A DNA stretch of 64,000 nucleotides, taken from Streptomyces griseoloalbus (GTDB lineage Bacteria > Actinomycetota > Actinomycetes > Streptomycetales > Streptomycetaceae). The translations under genes and the position numbers were made by a program. Positions within the stretch are counted from its first letter, which is position 1, and each line of letters opens with the position of its first letter. The stretch lies in NCBI GenBank assembly GCA_014650015.1, contig BMUD01000012.1, positions 129,714-193,713 on the forward strand, read 5' to 3'. The notes under the pieces are model-generated. The model saw only the letters and a list, made by a program, of their open reading frames with translations. It did not search any database and was not told the DNA's origin. Of the stretch, positions 10,020 to 17,483 are shown piece after piece.

Positions 10020-10690
10020 CACTCCCCGCCACCCTGAGCCAGGCGGCCGGTGCGTCACTCCTCCCGGTGGCCGCTCTGGCGGCGGTGCCGGCCGTGGCTC
10101 CGGAGTCCACCCAGCAGGCGATCGGTTATCCCTCGCTGTTCCTGCTGGTGCTGATCGGGGCGCTGGTGCCGGTCGTGCCGACGGGCGCGCTGGTGAGTTC
10201 GGCGGCGGTGGTCGCCTTCCACCGGACGGCACCGTTCTCGATGGCGCTGGTGTTCGTGACGGCGTCGCTGGCCGCGTTCCTCGGGGATGTGGCGCTGTAC
10301 TGGCTGGGGCGGCGCGGGATGAAGTCGAAGAACGGCTCGCGCTGGCTGGAGGCGATCCGGGCGCGTGCGCCGGAGGACCGGCTGGCGCAGGCGCAGCACA
10401 AGCTCGCCGACCACGGGGTGGCGGTGCTGGTGCTGTCCCGGCTGATGCCGGCCGGGCGCCTGCCGGTGATGCTGGCCTGTCTGCTCGCGAAGTGGCCGAT
10501 GCGCCGCTTCGTCCGCGGCAATCTGCCGGCCTGTCTGGCGTGGGCGGTGACGTACCAACTGATCGGTGTCCTCGGCGGCTCGCTCTTCGAGGAGCCGTGG
10601 GAGGGCGTGCTCGCGGCGATCGTGCTGACCGTGCTGATCAGCGTGGCCCCGAGTGTGTGGCGGCGGGTGCGGGGGACGACAGCGGGGTGA
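10016..10690 (+). CDS. DedA/VTT-family membrane protein
   Basis: A 224-residue integral membrane protein with a hydrophobic N-terminal stretch and the DedA core: FLLVLIGALVPVVPTGALVSSAAVVAF, AAFLGDVALYWLGRRG (family G-D-xxx-Y/F-xx-G-R motif), SRLMPAGRLPVMLACLLAKWP and a final VLTVLISVAPSVW helix. Relatives act as lipid scramblases or flippases in the cytoplasmic membrane, some for undecaprenyl phosphate. The GTG start overlaps the upstream MBL-fold gene (GTGA). Confidence 0.9.
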   Translation: MTLPATLSQAAGASLLPVAALAAVPAVAPESTQQAIGYPSLFLLVLIGALVPVVPTGALVSSAAVVAFHRTAPFSMALVFVTASLAAFLGDVALYWLGRRGMKSKNGSRWLEAIRARAPEDRLAQAQHKLADHGVAVLVLSRLMPAGRLPVMLACLLAKWPMRRFVRGNLPACLAWAVTYQLIGVLGGSLFEEPWEGVLAAIVLTVLISVAPSVWRRVRGTTAG

Positions 10691-10741
10691 CGTCGCCCCC
10701 CTCCGGTCGCCGCGGGGCGCCTGGTCACCGCGGGCGGGTGG

Positions 10742-11926
10742 TCACCGGAGGACGCGGGAGGCTCCCACCGGCAGGTCCCACAGGTCCTCGCGGGGCATGC
10801 CCGCCTTCTCCCAGGCGGCGCGCACGCGTGTGAGCGGCTCCAGGACCGGTTCCGCGGAGAGGACGAACGTGCCCCAGTGCATCGGGGCCATGCGGCGCGC
10901 ACCGAGGTCCTGGGCGGCGCGGACCGCCTCCTCCGGATCGCAGTGGACGTCGGCCAGCCACCAGCGGGGGTCGTAGGCGCCGATGGGCAGCAGGGCGAGG
11001 TCGATACCCGGACAGCGGCGGCCGATACGGGAGAACCAGTGGCCGTAGCCGGTGTCGCCGGCGAAGTACACCCGCTGCCCGTCGGGGTCGGTGAGCACCC
11101 AGCCGCCCCACAGGGAGCGGCAGGTGTCGACGAGGGTGCGCTTGGACCAGTGGTGGGCCGGTACGAAGTCGAAGCGCACTCCGTCCAGTTCGGCGGCCTC
11201 CCACCAGTCGAGCTCGGTGACCCGGGTGAACCGGCGGCGGTGGAACCAGCGGGCGAGCCCGGCCGGCACGAACAGCGGGGTGTCGCGCGGGAGCCGGCGC
11301 AGGGTGGGGGCGTCGAGGTGGTCGTAGTGGTTGTGGCTGATGACGACCGCGTCCACGCGCGGCAGGGCGTCCCAGGCGACGCCGACGGGGGTGATACGGG
11401 CCGGGGTGCCGAGGATACGGCGGGACCAGACCGGGTCGGTGAGCACGGTGAGCCCGCCGATCCGCACGACCCAGCTCGCGTGGCCCGCCCAGGTGACGGC
11501 GACCGTGCGGGCGTCCACGCGGGGCAGCGGCGCGGGCGCGTAGGGCAGCCGGGGGATGTCGGCGAGGCCGTCCGCAGTGGGCCGTACGGCGCCCTCCCGG
11601 GCGAAGCGGGCGAGGGCCTTGAGGCCGGGCAGCGGGGCCGTCAGCCGGTCGTGGAAGGTACGCGGCCACACCCGGCGTTCGGCGAGCGGACGCGGTTCGG
11701 CCGGTGGGGGGTACGGGGGCGCGAGGGGGGAGGGGACGTCCGGGGCGTCGGGATTCGGGGCGCGCGTCGTCGGGGCGTGGACCGTCGGGGCGGGGGTTTT
11801 CGGGGCGGAGGTTTTCGGGGTGGGGGTTTTCGGGGTGGGGGTTTTCGGGGCGGAGGTTTTCGGGGTGGCCGCGCTCGGCGCTGTGGTCGTGGTCGTTCCG
11901 GTGGTCGACTCGGGCCGCTGCGTCAT
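10742..11926 (-). CDS. MBL-fold hydrolase, NAPE-PLD-like, with Thr/Pro/Lys repeat leader
   Basis: A 394-residue protein. Residues about 20-45 are a low-complexity run of KTxxP pentapeptides encoded by a 15-bp DNA repeat. The catalytic domain follows: VAVTWAGHASWVVRIGG, SHNHYDHLDAPTLRRLP (metal ligands), RVYFAGDTGYGHWF and MAPMHWGTF, the pattern of phospholipase-D-type MBL hydrolases including bacterial NAPE-PLD relatives. Its ATG overlaps the stop of the aminotransferase-fold gene (ATGA), so both are made together. There is no clear signal peptide; the charged repeat may be a spacer. The substrate is unknown. Confidence 0.9.
   Translation of the reverse strand: MTQRPESTTGTTTTTAPSAATPKTSAPKTPTPKTPTPKTSAPKTPAPTVHAPTTRAPNPDAPDVPSPLAPPYPPPAEPRPLAERRVWPRTFHDRLTAPLPGLKALARFAREGAVRPTADGLADIPRLPYAPAPLPRVDARTVAVTWAGHASWVVRIGGLTVLTDPVWSRRILGTPARITPVGVAWDALPRVDAVVISHNHYDHLDAPTLRRLPRDTPLFVPAGLARWFHRRRFTRVTELDWWEAAELDGVRFDFVPAHHWSKRTLVDTCRSLWGGWVLTDPDGQRVYFAGDTGYGHWFSRIGRRCPGIDLALLPIGAYDPRWWLADVHCDPEEAVRAAQDLGARRMAPMHWGTFVLSAEPVLEPLTRVRAAWEKAGMPREDLWDLPVGASRVLR
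11786..11860 (+). repeat. Five copies of a 15-bp G-rich tandem repeat
   Basis: Five near-identical 15-base units (CGGGGYGGRGGTTTT) run head to tail inside the start of the MBL hydrolase gene. They encode KTSAP, KTPTP and KTPAP pentapeptides on the minus strand. The plus strand has repeated runs of four or five G separated by TTTT or C, a guanine-quadruplex pattern. Confidence 0.9.
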
Positions 11927-13170
11927 CGAGGGGACTCCCCTCGCCGAGCGTCGCCACGCAGATCGTCGAAGACCGATGTCAGACGGAGCAACGCGCGTCG
12001 TACCTGCGGCAGTTCCAGGGGCGCGGGTGAGCGCAGGGATTGCGCGCGCAGTTCCGCGGTGTCGCCCAGCAGCGGGGCGGTGGACAGCCGTACGCGCGGC
12101 ACCTCGAGATCGTCGCCGAAGCGGTGACCGCCCGGAGCGGGCATGCCGAGGCGGGCGGTGAGGAAGTCCTCCAGTTCCTGGGCGTCACCGATGCCCCGCT
12201 CGGCCAGCGCGGGGGCCAGGGGCGTGAGGTCGACGTACAGGTGCCGACCGCAGGACGGGGGCCGGGCGACGGCTCCCGCGGCGACGACGGCGTGGTGCGC
12301 GGCGGCGGCCACGCGCGCGTGCAGACGGACGGTGCCGGCGACGCGCGCGGTGACCGGTTCGGGCTCGGACAGCGCGTACGCCGCCGCGGCGGCGACGGGG
12401 GCGGCGATCCGCGCGTCGAGTGCGGTGAGCACGTCGAGCACGCGCGCGTGGAGCGCGTTCGCCTCCCCGCCCGCCGGGAAGCGGGCCACCGCCGCCGGCC
12501 AGCCCGGCGGGAGCAGGGCGCCGGCCAGGTCGGTGACGACGGTGACCCGGTCGGGCAGCATCTCGGCGGGGCTGAGCAGCACGGTGCCGTGCGGGTCGTG
12601 CAGGGTGTCGCGCCAGGTCTCGTCGCTGACCAGGTGGAGCCCTTCGCCGACGGCCGCCTCGAGGGTCTCGTGCAGCAGTTCCGGCGGGGCCACGGTGGCG
12701 GTGGGGTCGTCGGCGACGGAGAGCACCAGCAGGCGCGGGTCGCCGCCCTCGGTACGCAGTCGGCGCACGGTCTCCAGCAGGGCGTACGGGTCGGGGACGC
12801 CGCCGCTCTCGGCCGGAGTCGGCACGTGGAAGGCGGGTCTGCCGAGCAGGCGGGCGTAGGGGGCCCACCAGGCGGCGCAGGGTCTGGGCACCAGGACGTC
12901 GCCGCCGATGGCGGCGGTGAGGGCCACCAGCAGGGAGGGGGCGCCCGGGCCGACCGCCATCCGCTCGGCAGCGGCGGGCAGTCCGCGCCGTTCGCCGTAG
13001 CCGCATGCGGCGTCCAGCAGGGCGGGGCCGCCCCCGACCGGCTCGGCGTCGCCGCGGGATGCCGCCGCGGCGAGTACGGCGGACAGTTCGGGCAGGACGG
13101 GCAGCCCGTCCTCGGGAGCGGACGGCCCGAAGCGCACGGGGCCGTGTCCTTCCGGGTCCGTCCGCCGCAT
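11923..13170 (-). CDS. Fold-type I aminotransferase-like protein lacking any lysine
   Basis: A 415-residue protein with the class I/II aminotransferase layout: LLDAACGYGERRGLPAAAE near the start, GDVLVPRPCAAWWAPYARLL, HLVSDETWRD (the SDE segment next to the cofactor) and VPRVRLSTAPLLG (C-terminal substrate Arg). At the expected Schiff-base position it reads VVTDLAGALLPPGWP, with no lysine, and I find no lysine anywhere in the protein. A normal PLP Schiff base is therefore impossible. The ATG at 13170 has a GGAGGTAGGG site. It is coupled by ATGA to the MBL hydrolase. It may be a non-catalytic or PMP-type relative. Confidence 0.85.
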   Translation of the reverse strand: MRRTDPEGHGPVRFGPSAPEDGLPVLPELSAVLAAAASRGDAEPVGGGPALLDAACGYGERRGLPAAAERMAVGPGAPSLLVALTAAIGGDVLVPRPCAAWWAPYARLLGRPAFHVPTPAESGGVPDPYALLETVRRLRTEGGDPRLLVLSVADDPTATVAPPELLHETLEAAVGEGLHLVSDETWRDTLHDPHGTVLLSPAEMLPDRVTVVTDLAGALLPPGWPAAVARFPAGGEANALHARVLDVLTALDARIAAPVAAAAAYALSEPEPVTARVAGTVRLHARVAAAAHHAVVAAGAVARPPSCGRHLYVDLTPLAPALAERGIGDAQELEDFLTARLGMPAPGGHRFGDDLEVPRVRLSTAPLLGDTAELRAQSLRSPAPLELPQVRRALLRLTSVFDDLRGDARRGESPR

Positions 13171-13324
13171 CCCTACCTCCGCGCAGTCCCTGGTACCCGG
13201 GCGGTGTGCCCGGGCGCCCGCTCGTGCTCCAGGCGAGTCAGTACCCATCGTGCCGCGGGTCATGGCTGTCCGGACGGGTGGCGCGTTCCACGGCGTGGGC
13301 GGCGGCCGGGAAGGGCGGCCGACG

Positions 13325-14104
13325 TCAGCCGTCCGTGCGGGTGGTCCGGTCCCGGTACAGCCGGTGTGCGGCGGCGCCGACGGCGCCCGCGATCAGCAGG
13401 CCGCCGGCGGCCAGGGCGGGCACGGAATCGGTGAAGGCACCGCCCTCACCCGCGTGGACGCCGTGGTGCACGGGCGCGTCGGCGCAGTGGGTGCCCTTCG
13501 GCTCGGCTTCTTCCGACTCGGTGTCCTTCGGCGCGGTGCCCTTCCACTCGGTTTCCTTGGGCCCGGTTTCCTTCGGCTCCGTGTCCTTCGGCCCGGTCTC
13601 CTCGGACTCGGTCTCCGTCGACCCGGTTTCCTCCGGCCCGGTGCCCTTCGACTCGGTGTCGCTCGGCGCGGTGTGCTGCGGTTGCGGGGCGCTCGGTTCC
13701 ACGGCCTTCCGTTCGGCGGGGTCGCTCGCCTGGGGAGCGGGGATCTCGCCTTCGGCGTCCCCGGGGGCGGGAACCTCGTCCGGAACGAGCTCCTCCAGAG
13801 CCGTGCCCTCCGGTACGGCGGCATCCGGTCCCAGCGCTTCCGGTTCGCGGACTCCGGGTTCGCGGGCTCCGGGTTCGCGGGCTCCGGGTTCGAGGCCTTC
13901 CGCCTCGGCGGCCCCCGGTGCGGTGTTCTTCGGCTCGTACCCCTCCCTCCCCTGCCCCTCCGGTTCCGGGCAGGGCGAGTGGGACGCGGTGCCCCAGGAG
14001 GGTTCGCTGCCCGGGACGGCTCCCGCGAACGCGGCCGGTGCGAGTGCGCCGAGGACGGTACCGGCGACGGCGGCGAGGGACAGGGCACGTGCGGTGCGGC
14101 GCAT
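13325..14104 (-). CDS. Secreted, repeat-rich surface protein with C-terminal membrane anchor
   Basis: A 259-residue protein. A signal peptide (RRTARALSLAAVAGTVLGAL, cleavage likely after AFA) is followed by an acidic, Pro/Glu/Thr-rich region. This holds two repeat types: REPGA-like pentapeptides at about residues 75-90 and six-residue units such as TGPKET, TEPKDT and TESEET at about 140-205. A hydrophobic segment (ALAAGGLLIAGAVGAAA) and a basic tail close the protein. There is no LPXTG motif, so a plain membrane anchor is more likely than sortase attachment. The start follows GAAGGAG. Function unknown, probably a wall-spanning stalk. Confidence 0.85.
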   Translation of the reverse strand: MRRTARALSLAAVAGTVLGALAPAAFAGAVPGSEPSWGTASHSPCPEPEGQGREGYEPKNTAPGAAEAEGLEPGAREPGAREPGVREPEALGPDAAVPEGTALEELVPDEVPAPGDAEGEIPAPQASDPAERKAVEPSAPQPQHTAPSDTESKGTGPEETGSTETESEETGPKDTEPKETGPKETEWKGTAPKDTESEEAEPKGTHCADAPVHHGVHAGEGGAFTDSVPALAAGGLLIAGAVGAAAHRLYRDRTTRTDG

Positions 14105-14241
14105 GGTGCGGGCTCCTTCGAGCGACGGCAGGGGCGCGGCGATCGGTCGCGCTCCACCGCCATCACAGCCCGCTCGTCGCTCCCCCGCGCGCGCTCGCCC
14201 ACCATTGGCGGGACCGGGCACACCCGAGCGGGTGACGGGGG

Positions 14242-15039
14242 CTACGTCTCCCCGTCCCGCATGACCTGTTCCCGTACGCGGCCGCAGCAGCGGCTGATCA
14301 GGCGGGAGACATGCATCTGCGAGATGCCCAGCTCCTCGGCGATGCTGCTCTGCGTCATGTCGCCGAAGAACCGCATGTGGAGAATGGCCCGCTCCCGCTC
14401 CGGCAGTGCGGCCAGCCGCTCCTTGACCGCTTCGCGGTCGACCACGGTGTCCAGCGCCGGGTCGGGCGCTCCGAGGGCGTCGCCGAGCGAGTAGCCGTCG
14501 TCGCTGCCGGGCAGTTCGGCGTCCAGGGACAGCGCGGAGAAGCTCTCCAGTGCCTCCTGCCCCGCACGGACGTCGTCCTCGCTCAGATCGGCGTGCTCGG
14601 CGATCTCGGCCACGGTCGGCCGACGGCCGGGAATGGTCTGGGACAGGTCCTGTGCGGCGTGCCGGACGCGGTTGCGCAGATCCTGCACCCGGCGCGGTAC
14701 GTGCAGGGTCCACATGTGGTCGCGGAAGTGTCGTTTGATCTCGCCGGTGATGGTCGGCACGGCGTAGCTCTCGAACGCGTTGCCGAGCTCGGGGTCGTAG
14801 CGGTCGACCGCCTTCACCAGACCGAGGGCGGCGACCTGGCGCAGGTCGTCGAAGGTCTCGCCACGGCTGCGGAACCGTCCCGCGAGGCGGTCGGCCATGG
14901 GCAGCCAGGCCTCGACGGTCCCGTCACGGAGCGCGTCGCGCTCCGGGCCGGGGGGCAGGGCCGCGAGCATGCGGAAGGCGGTCGCGGTGTCGGGGGCGTC
15001 GTCGTGCGGATGGCGCTTCGCGCTCGCTCGGGTCGGCAT
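14242..15039 (-). CDS. RNA polymerase sigma factor, SigB/SigF/SigG family
   Basis: A 265-residue alternative sigma factor. Region 2 is FDDLRQVAALGLVKAVDRYD and FESYAVPTITGEIKRHFRD, with WTLHVPRRVQDLRNRV typical of the SigF type. Region 3 is RRPTVAEIAEHADLSEDDV, and region 4 is ERLAALPERERAILHMRFFG with EELGISQMHVSRLISR as the -35 helix-turn-helix. Streptomyces members of this family recognise GNNT-N14-16-GGGTAC/T promoters and respond to stress or development. No anti-sigma gene is adjacent. Several nearby genes carry such promoters, but which paralogue reads them cannot be told here. Confidence 0.93.
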   Translation of the reverse strand: MPTRASAKRHPHDDAPDTATAFRMLAALPPGPERDALRDGTVEAWLPMADRLAGRFRSRGETFDDLRQVAALGLVKAVDRYDPELGNAFESYAVPTITGEIKRHFRDHMWTLHVPRRVQDLRNRVRHAAQDLSQTIPGRRPTVAEIAEHADLSEDDVRAGQEALESFSALSLDAELPGSDDGYSLGDALGAPDPALDTVVDREAVKERLAALPERERAILHMRFFGDMTQSSIAEELGISQMHVSRLISRCCGRVREQVMRDGET

Positions 15040-15182
15040 GGTGCGTCGCAACTCCCTCGGGTGGGGACGGACCGTCACCGTGGCGGGCGCACCGATCGGG
15101 ACAGGGGCGCCCGCAGCGTCCTGATGCCGCTGCCACGGGCGTGCCTCCTGTCCGAAGCACTGCACCCGCGCCTGCCCCCGCT

Positions 15183-15323
15183 TCACTGCCCCAAACTCCG
15201 CAGCCCTGTTTCCCGGGGGTCGCTCGCGGGCGGCCGGGGCGGTAGCAGCAGGTCCTCGTAGCGGCCCAGCAGCAGGATCACGCCGAGCATGAGCAGGGGG
15301 ATGAGCACGGCGAGCACCGCCAT
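15183..15323 (-). CDS. Small membrane protein, 46 residues
   Basis: A GGAAAGGACC ribosome site precedes an ATG opening a 46-residue ORF: one transmembrane helix (MAVLAVLIPLLMLGVILLLG) and a short cytosolic Pro/Arg-rich tail. Similar single-helix peptides are common in Streptomyces stress regions. It lies upstream of the sigma factor on the same strand, with about 140 bases between. Function unknown. Confidence 0.7.
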   Translation of the reverse strand: MAVLAVLIPLLMLGVILLLGRYEDLLLPPRPPASDPRETGLRSLGQ

Positions 15324-15422
15324 GGCCGGTCCTTTCCAGGAGGCGCGTGGGGGGCGTGCGATGCGGGTCTCCCACCGTCCGGCGGCCAAACCCGGGCGGT
15401 GACGATCCGGCTTCCGAACCCG

Positions 15423-15447
15423 GTGTCGGCTTGCGCTCCCCGGGTAC
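15423..15447 (+). promoter_or_regulatory. SigB-type promoter motif for the DUF2795 gene
   Basis: GTGT (15423-15426), 15 bases, then GGGTAC (15442-15447), fits the Streptomyces SigB-family consensus GNNT-N14-16-GGGTAC/T. It lies 33 bases before the ATG of the gene. Confidence 0.6.
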
Positions 15448-15480
15448 GCGGTGCGCACCCCGAAGCATCTGGAGGGAGAC

Positions 15481-15873
15481 ATGCAGCGAGGCAGTGACCG
15501 GCTCAGCGTCCATCGCGACGACGAGATGAAGCACGAACTGCAGGGTCTGCTGAGGTCCGGGCACCCCACCCGCACCGAGGAGTGGCACGACCCGGAGCCG
15601 TTCGCCGACGACGATCCCGAGGTGGCGCACGGCCCGGTGACGCCGAGCCGCGGCCCGACGTCAATGGAGTCCGTACGACTGGAGCTGGCCAGGATCCTGG
15701 GCCGCGGGGCCTTCCCCGCGGGTCCGCGCGAGCTGATGCGCACCCTGGACCGGCGGTACGCGCCCGACGCGCTCATCGAGGCGCTGGAGCGGCTGCCGCG
15801 CCAGGCACGCTACGGCAGCGTCCAGGAGCTGGCCGAGGCACTGACCCGGTCCCGGGAGACCGAGACCGCGTGA
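15481..15873 (+). CDS. DUF2795 domain protein
   Basis: A 130-residue soluble protein. The N-terminal half is charged and probably disordered. The C-terminal half, VRLELARILGRGAFPAGPRE to YGSVQELAEALTR, resembles the DUF2795 helical domain, usually 60-70 residues. Its role is not established, but members cluster with stress genes in Streptomyces. GGAGGGAGAC precedes the ATG. A SigB-type promoter motif lies 33 bases upstream, and a long-armed inverted repeat follows the stop. Confidence 0.8.
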   Translation: MQRGSDRLSVHRDDEMKHELQGLLRSGHPTRTEEWHDPEPFADDDPEVAHGPVTPSRGPTSMESVRLELARILGRGAFPAGPRELMRTLDRRYAPDALIEALERLPRQARYGSVQELAEALTRSRETETA

Positions 15874-15884
15874 CCGGCCGATGA

Positions 15885-15929
15885 GGGCGCCGCGCCGGGG
15901 CGGTCGTACGGCGGTCGGACGCGGCGCCC
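15885..15929 (+). terminator. Inverted repeat between the DUF2795 and CBS genes
   Basis: Ten-base arms GGGCGCCGCG (15885-15894) and CGCGGCGCCC (15920-15929) flank 25 bases. It may be a terminator or attenuator between two same-strand genes. No T-tract follows. Confidence 0.4.
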
Positions 15930-15962
15930 CACGGGCCGGGATCCGGAGGGAGGGCCTCAGTG

Positions 15963-16427
15963 ATGGCCGAGTTCGTCAAGGACGTGATGACACCGGGCGT
16001 GGTCGCCGTACGCCCGGACGCCTCGATCGTCGAGGCGGCGCAGTTGATGCGCGCCCAGAACATCGGCGACGTCGTCGTGGCCGACGGGCAGCGGGTCGTC
16101 GGCGTGCTCACCGACCGCGACATCACGGTCCGGTCGGTCGCCGAGGGAGCGGACCCGCTCGGTGTGAGTGTCGGGTCGGTGTGCACCCCTGACCCGCTGA
16201 CGCTCGCCCCGGACGATCCGGTGTCCTCGGCCGTCGCCCTGATGCGTGAGCACGCGATACGCCGGATTCCCGTGGTCGAGGGCGGTCTGCCCGTCGGGCT
16301 GGTGAGTCTCGGCGATCTGGCCGAGGCCCGGGACCCCGGATCGGCGCTGGCCGACATCAGCCGTGCGGAGCCGGACGAGAGCGGCGTAGCCGGACGCGAG
16401 CCGCCGAAAGCAGACGAAGGGATGTAG
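15963..16427 (+). CDS. CBS-pair (Bateman) protein
   Basis: A 154-residue protein made of two CBS motifs and a short charged tail. The first is VKDVMTPGVVAVRPDASIVE to VVGVLTDRDITVR; the second is VGSVCTPDPLTLAPDDPVSS to LPVGLVSLGDLAE. Stand-alone CBS pairs bind adenosine nucleotides and sense energy state. GGAGGGAGGG precedes the start; GTG at 15960 and ATG at 15963 are both in frame. The PfpI gene begins seven bases after the stop, so the two form an operon. Confidence 0.92.
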   Translation: MAEFVKDVMTPGVVAVRPDASIVEAAQLMRAQNIGDVVVADGQRVVGVLTDRDITVRSVAEGADPLGVSVGSVCTPDPLTLAPDDPVSSAVALMREHAIRRIPVVEGGLPVGLVSLGDLAEARDPGSALADISRAEPDESGVAGREPPKADEGM

Positions 16428-16434
16428 GACCACC

Positions 16435-16989
16435 ATGCGCATCGCATTTCTGACCGCGCCCGAGGGCGTCGAGCAGGTGGAATTGACCGAGCCGTGGAAG
16501 GCGGCCGTGGACGCCGGTCACGAGGCCGTGCTCGTGTCGACGAGCCCGGGCACGATCCAGGCGTTCGACCATCTCGACAAGGCGGACACCTTCCCCGTGC
16601 AGGAGGTCGTCGGCGAGACGTCGGCGGACTCCTTCGGCGGGCTGGTGCTGCCGGGCGGGGTGGCCAATCCGGACTTCCTGCGCATGGACGCGAAGGCCGT
16701 CGCGTTCGTGCGGGACTTCTTCGAACAGGGCCGGCCGGTCGCGGCGATCTGTCACGCCTCCTGGACCCTGGTCGAGGCCGACGTCGTGCGGGGCCGTGAG
16801 CTGACCAGCTGGCCGAGCCTGCGCACCGACATCCGCAACGCCGGCGGGACGTGGGTCGACGAGCAGGTGAAGGTCTGCGACCACGGGCCGAACAAGCTGG
16901 TCACCAGTCGCAAGCCGGACGATCTGAAGGCGTTCTGCGAGACGTTCCTGGACGTGTTCGCGGCGGAAGGGGCCGCCCAAGGGGTCTGA
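16435..16989 (+). CDS. DJ-1/PfpI-family glutamine-amidotransferase-like protein
   Basis: This 184-residue protein has the PfpI nucleophile elbow AAICHASWTL with Cys106, the preceding GGLVLPGGVANPD loop and LRTDIRNAGGTWVDEQVKVC. Members include general stress protein 18-type deglycases/hydrolases and chaperone-like proteins. It is in an operon with the CBS protein and sits in the stress block. It is full length with the catalytic Cys and adjacent His intact. Confidence 0.92.
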   Translation: MRIAFLTAPEGVEQVELTEPWKAAVDAGHEAVLVSTSPGTIQAFDHLDKADTFPVQEVVGETSADSFGGLVLPGGVANPDFLRMDAKAVAFVRDFFEQGRPVAAICHASWTLVEADVVRGRELTSWPSLRTDIRNAGGTWVDEQVKVCDHGPNKLVTSRKPDDLKAFCETFLDVFAAEGAAQGV

Positions 16990-17132
16990 GGTCTCGTCCC
17001 GTGCGGGACGCTGCTCCGGGGCTCGCGTGGGTGCGGGCCCCGGTCGCGGATCCGGGGACCTCGGTCGCCGGTCCGGGCACCTCCGTCACCGATCCGGGGG
17101 CCTCCGGCGGCCGGGCTCGGGTGTCCGGGACG

Positions 17133-17390
17133 TCAGGTGTCCGGAGTCGTGGGCGTCGTCGTGTCCGCGGCGCCCCGTTCGCGGGCTCCCTCACGGGTGC
17201 GGCCCGCGGCCACCGGGCGGCGCGGGTTGCGGCGCAGATACTCGCCCTCCAGCTGCGCCATCCGCTCGTTGTGGGCCCGCAGCGCGTCGTTGGAGCCGTA
17301 CAGCAGCGTGTCGTGGCGCGTGCGGTGGATGGTTTCCAGCTCCTTCATGAGCTGCTGGTCGTCCAGGCGGCTCGGCTCGACTCCGGTCAT
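17133..17390 (-). CDS. DUF6158-type small protein
   Basis: An 85-residue hydrophilic protein. Its helical core QQLMKELETIHRTRHDTLLY then NDALRAHNERMAQLEGEYLR resembles the small DUF6158 family of actinobacteria; the tail is basic and Thr-rich. The ATG at 17390 has GAGCGGGG upstream; an in-frame ATG at 17420 would add ten residues without a ribosome site. Transcription probably starts from the minus-strand SigB-type motif at 17453-17430, shared back-to-back with the release-factor-like gene. Confidence 0.75.
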   Translation of the reverse strand: MTGVEPSRLDDQQLMKELETIHRTRHDTLLYGSNDALRAHNERMAQLEGEYLRRNPRRPVAAGRTREGARERGAADTTTPTTPDT

Positions 17391-17408
17391 GGTGGTGCCC
17401 CGCTCGTC

Positions 17409-17453
17409 GTGTGCGTTCATGCGGTACGGGTACCCGCCCGGCCGGCGACAGGC
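17409..17453. promoter_or_regulatory. Bidirectional SigB-type promoter pair
   Basis: The palindrome GGGTACCC (17428-17435) gives a -10 on each strand. Plus strand: GTGT (17409-17412), 15 bases, GGGTAC. Minus strand: GCCT (17453-17450), 14 bases, GGGTAC. Both fit GNNT-N14-16-GGGTAC and point to the divergent genes on either side. Confidence 0.6.
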
Positions 17454-17483
17454 ACTACCTCGAACGGCAACCGGGAGGGAGCC

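Noticed and set aside
13193-13198. SigB-type GGGTAC upstream of the lysine-free aminotransferase gene (minus strand)
   Set aside because: No GNNT element occurs 14-16 bases upstream on that strand, so it is not called a promoter.
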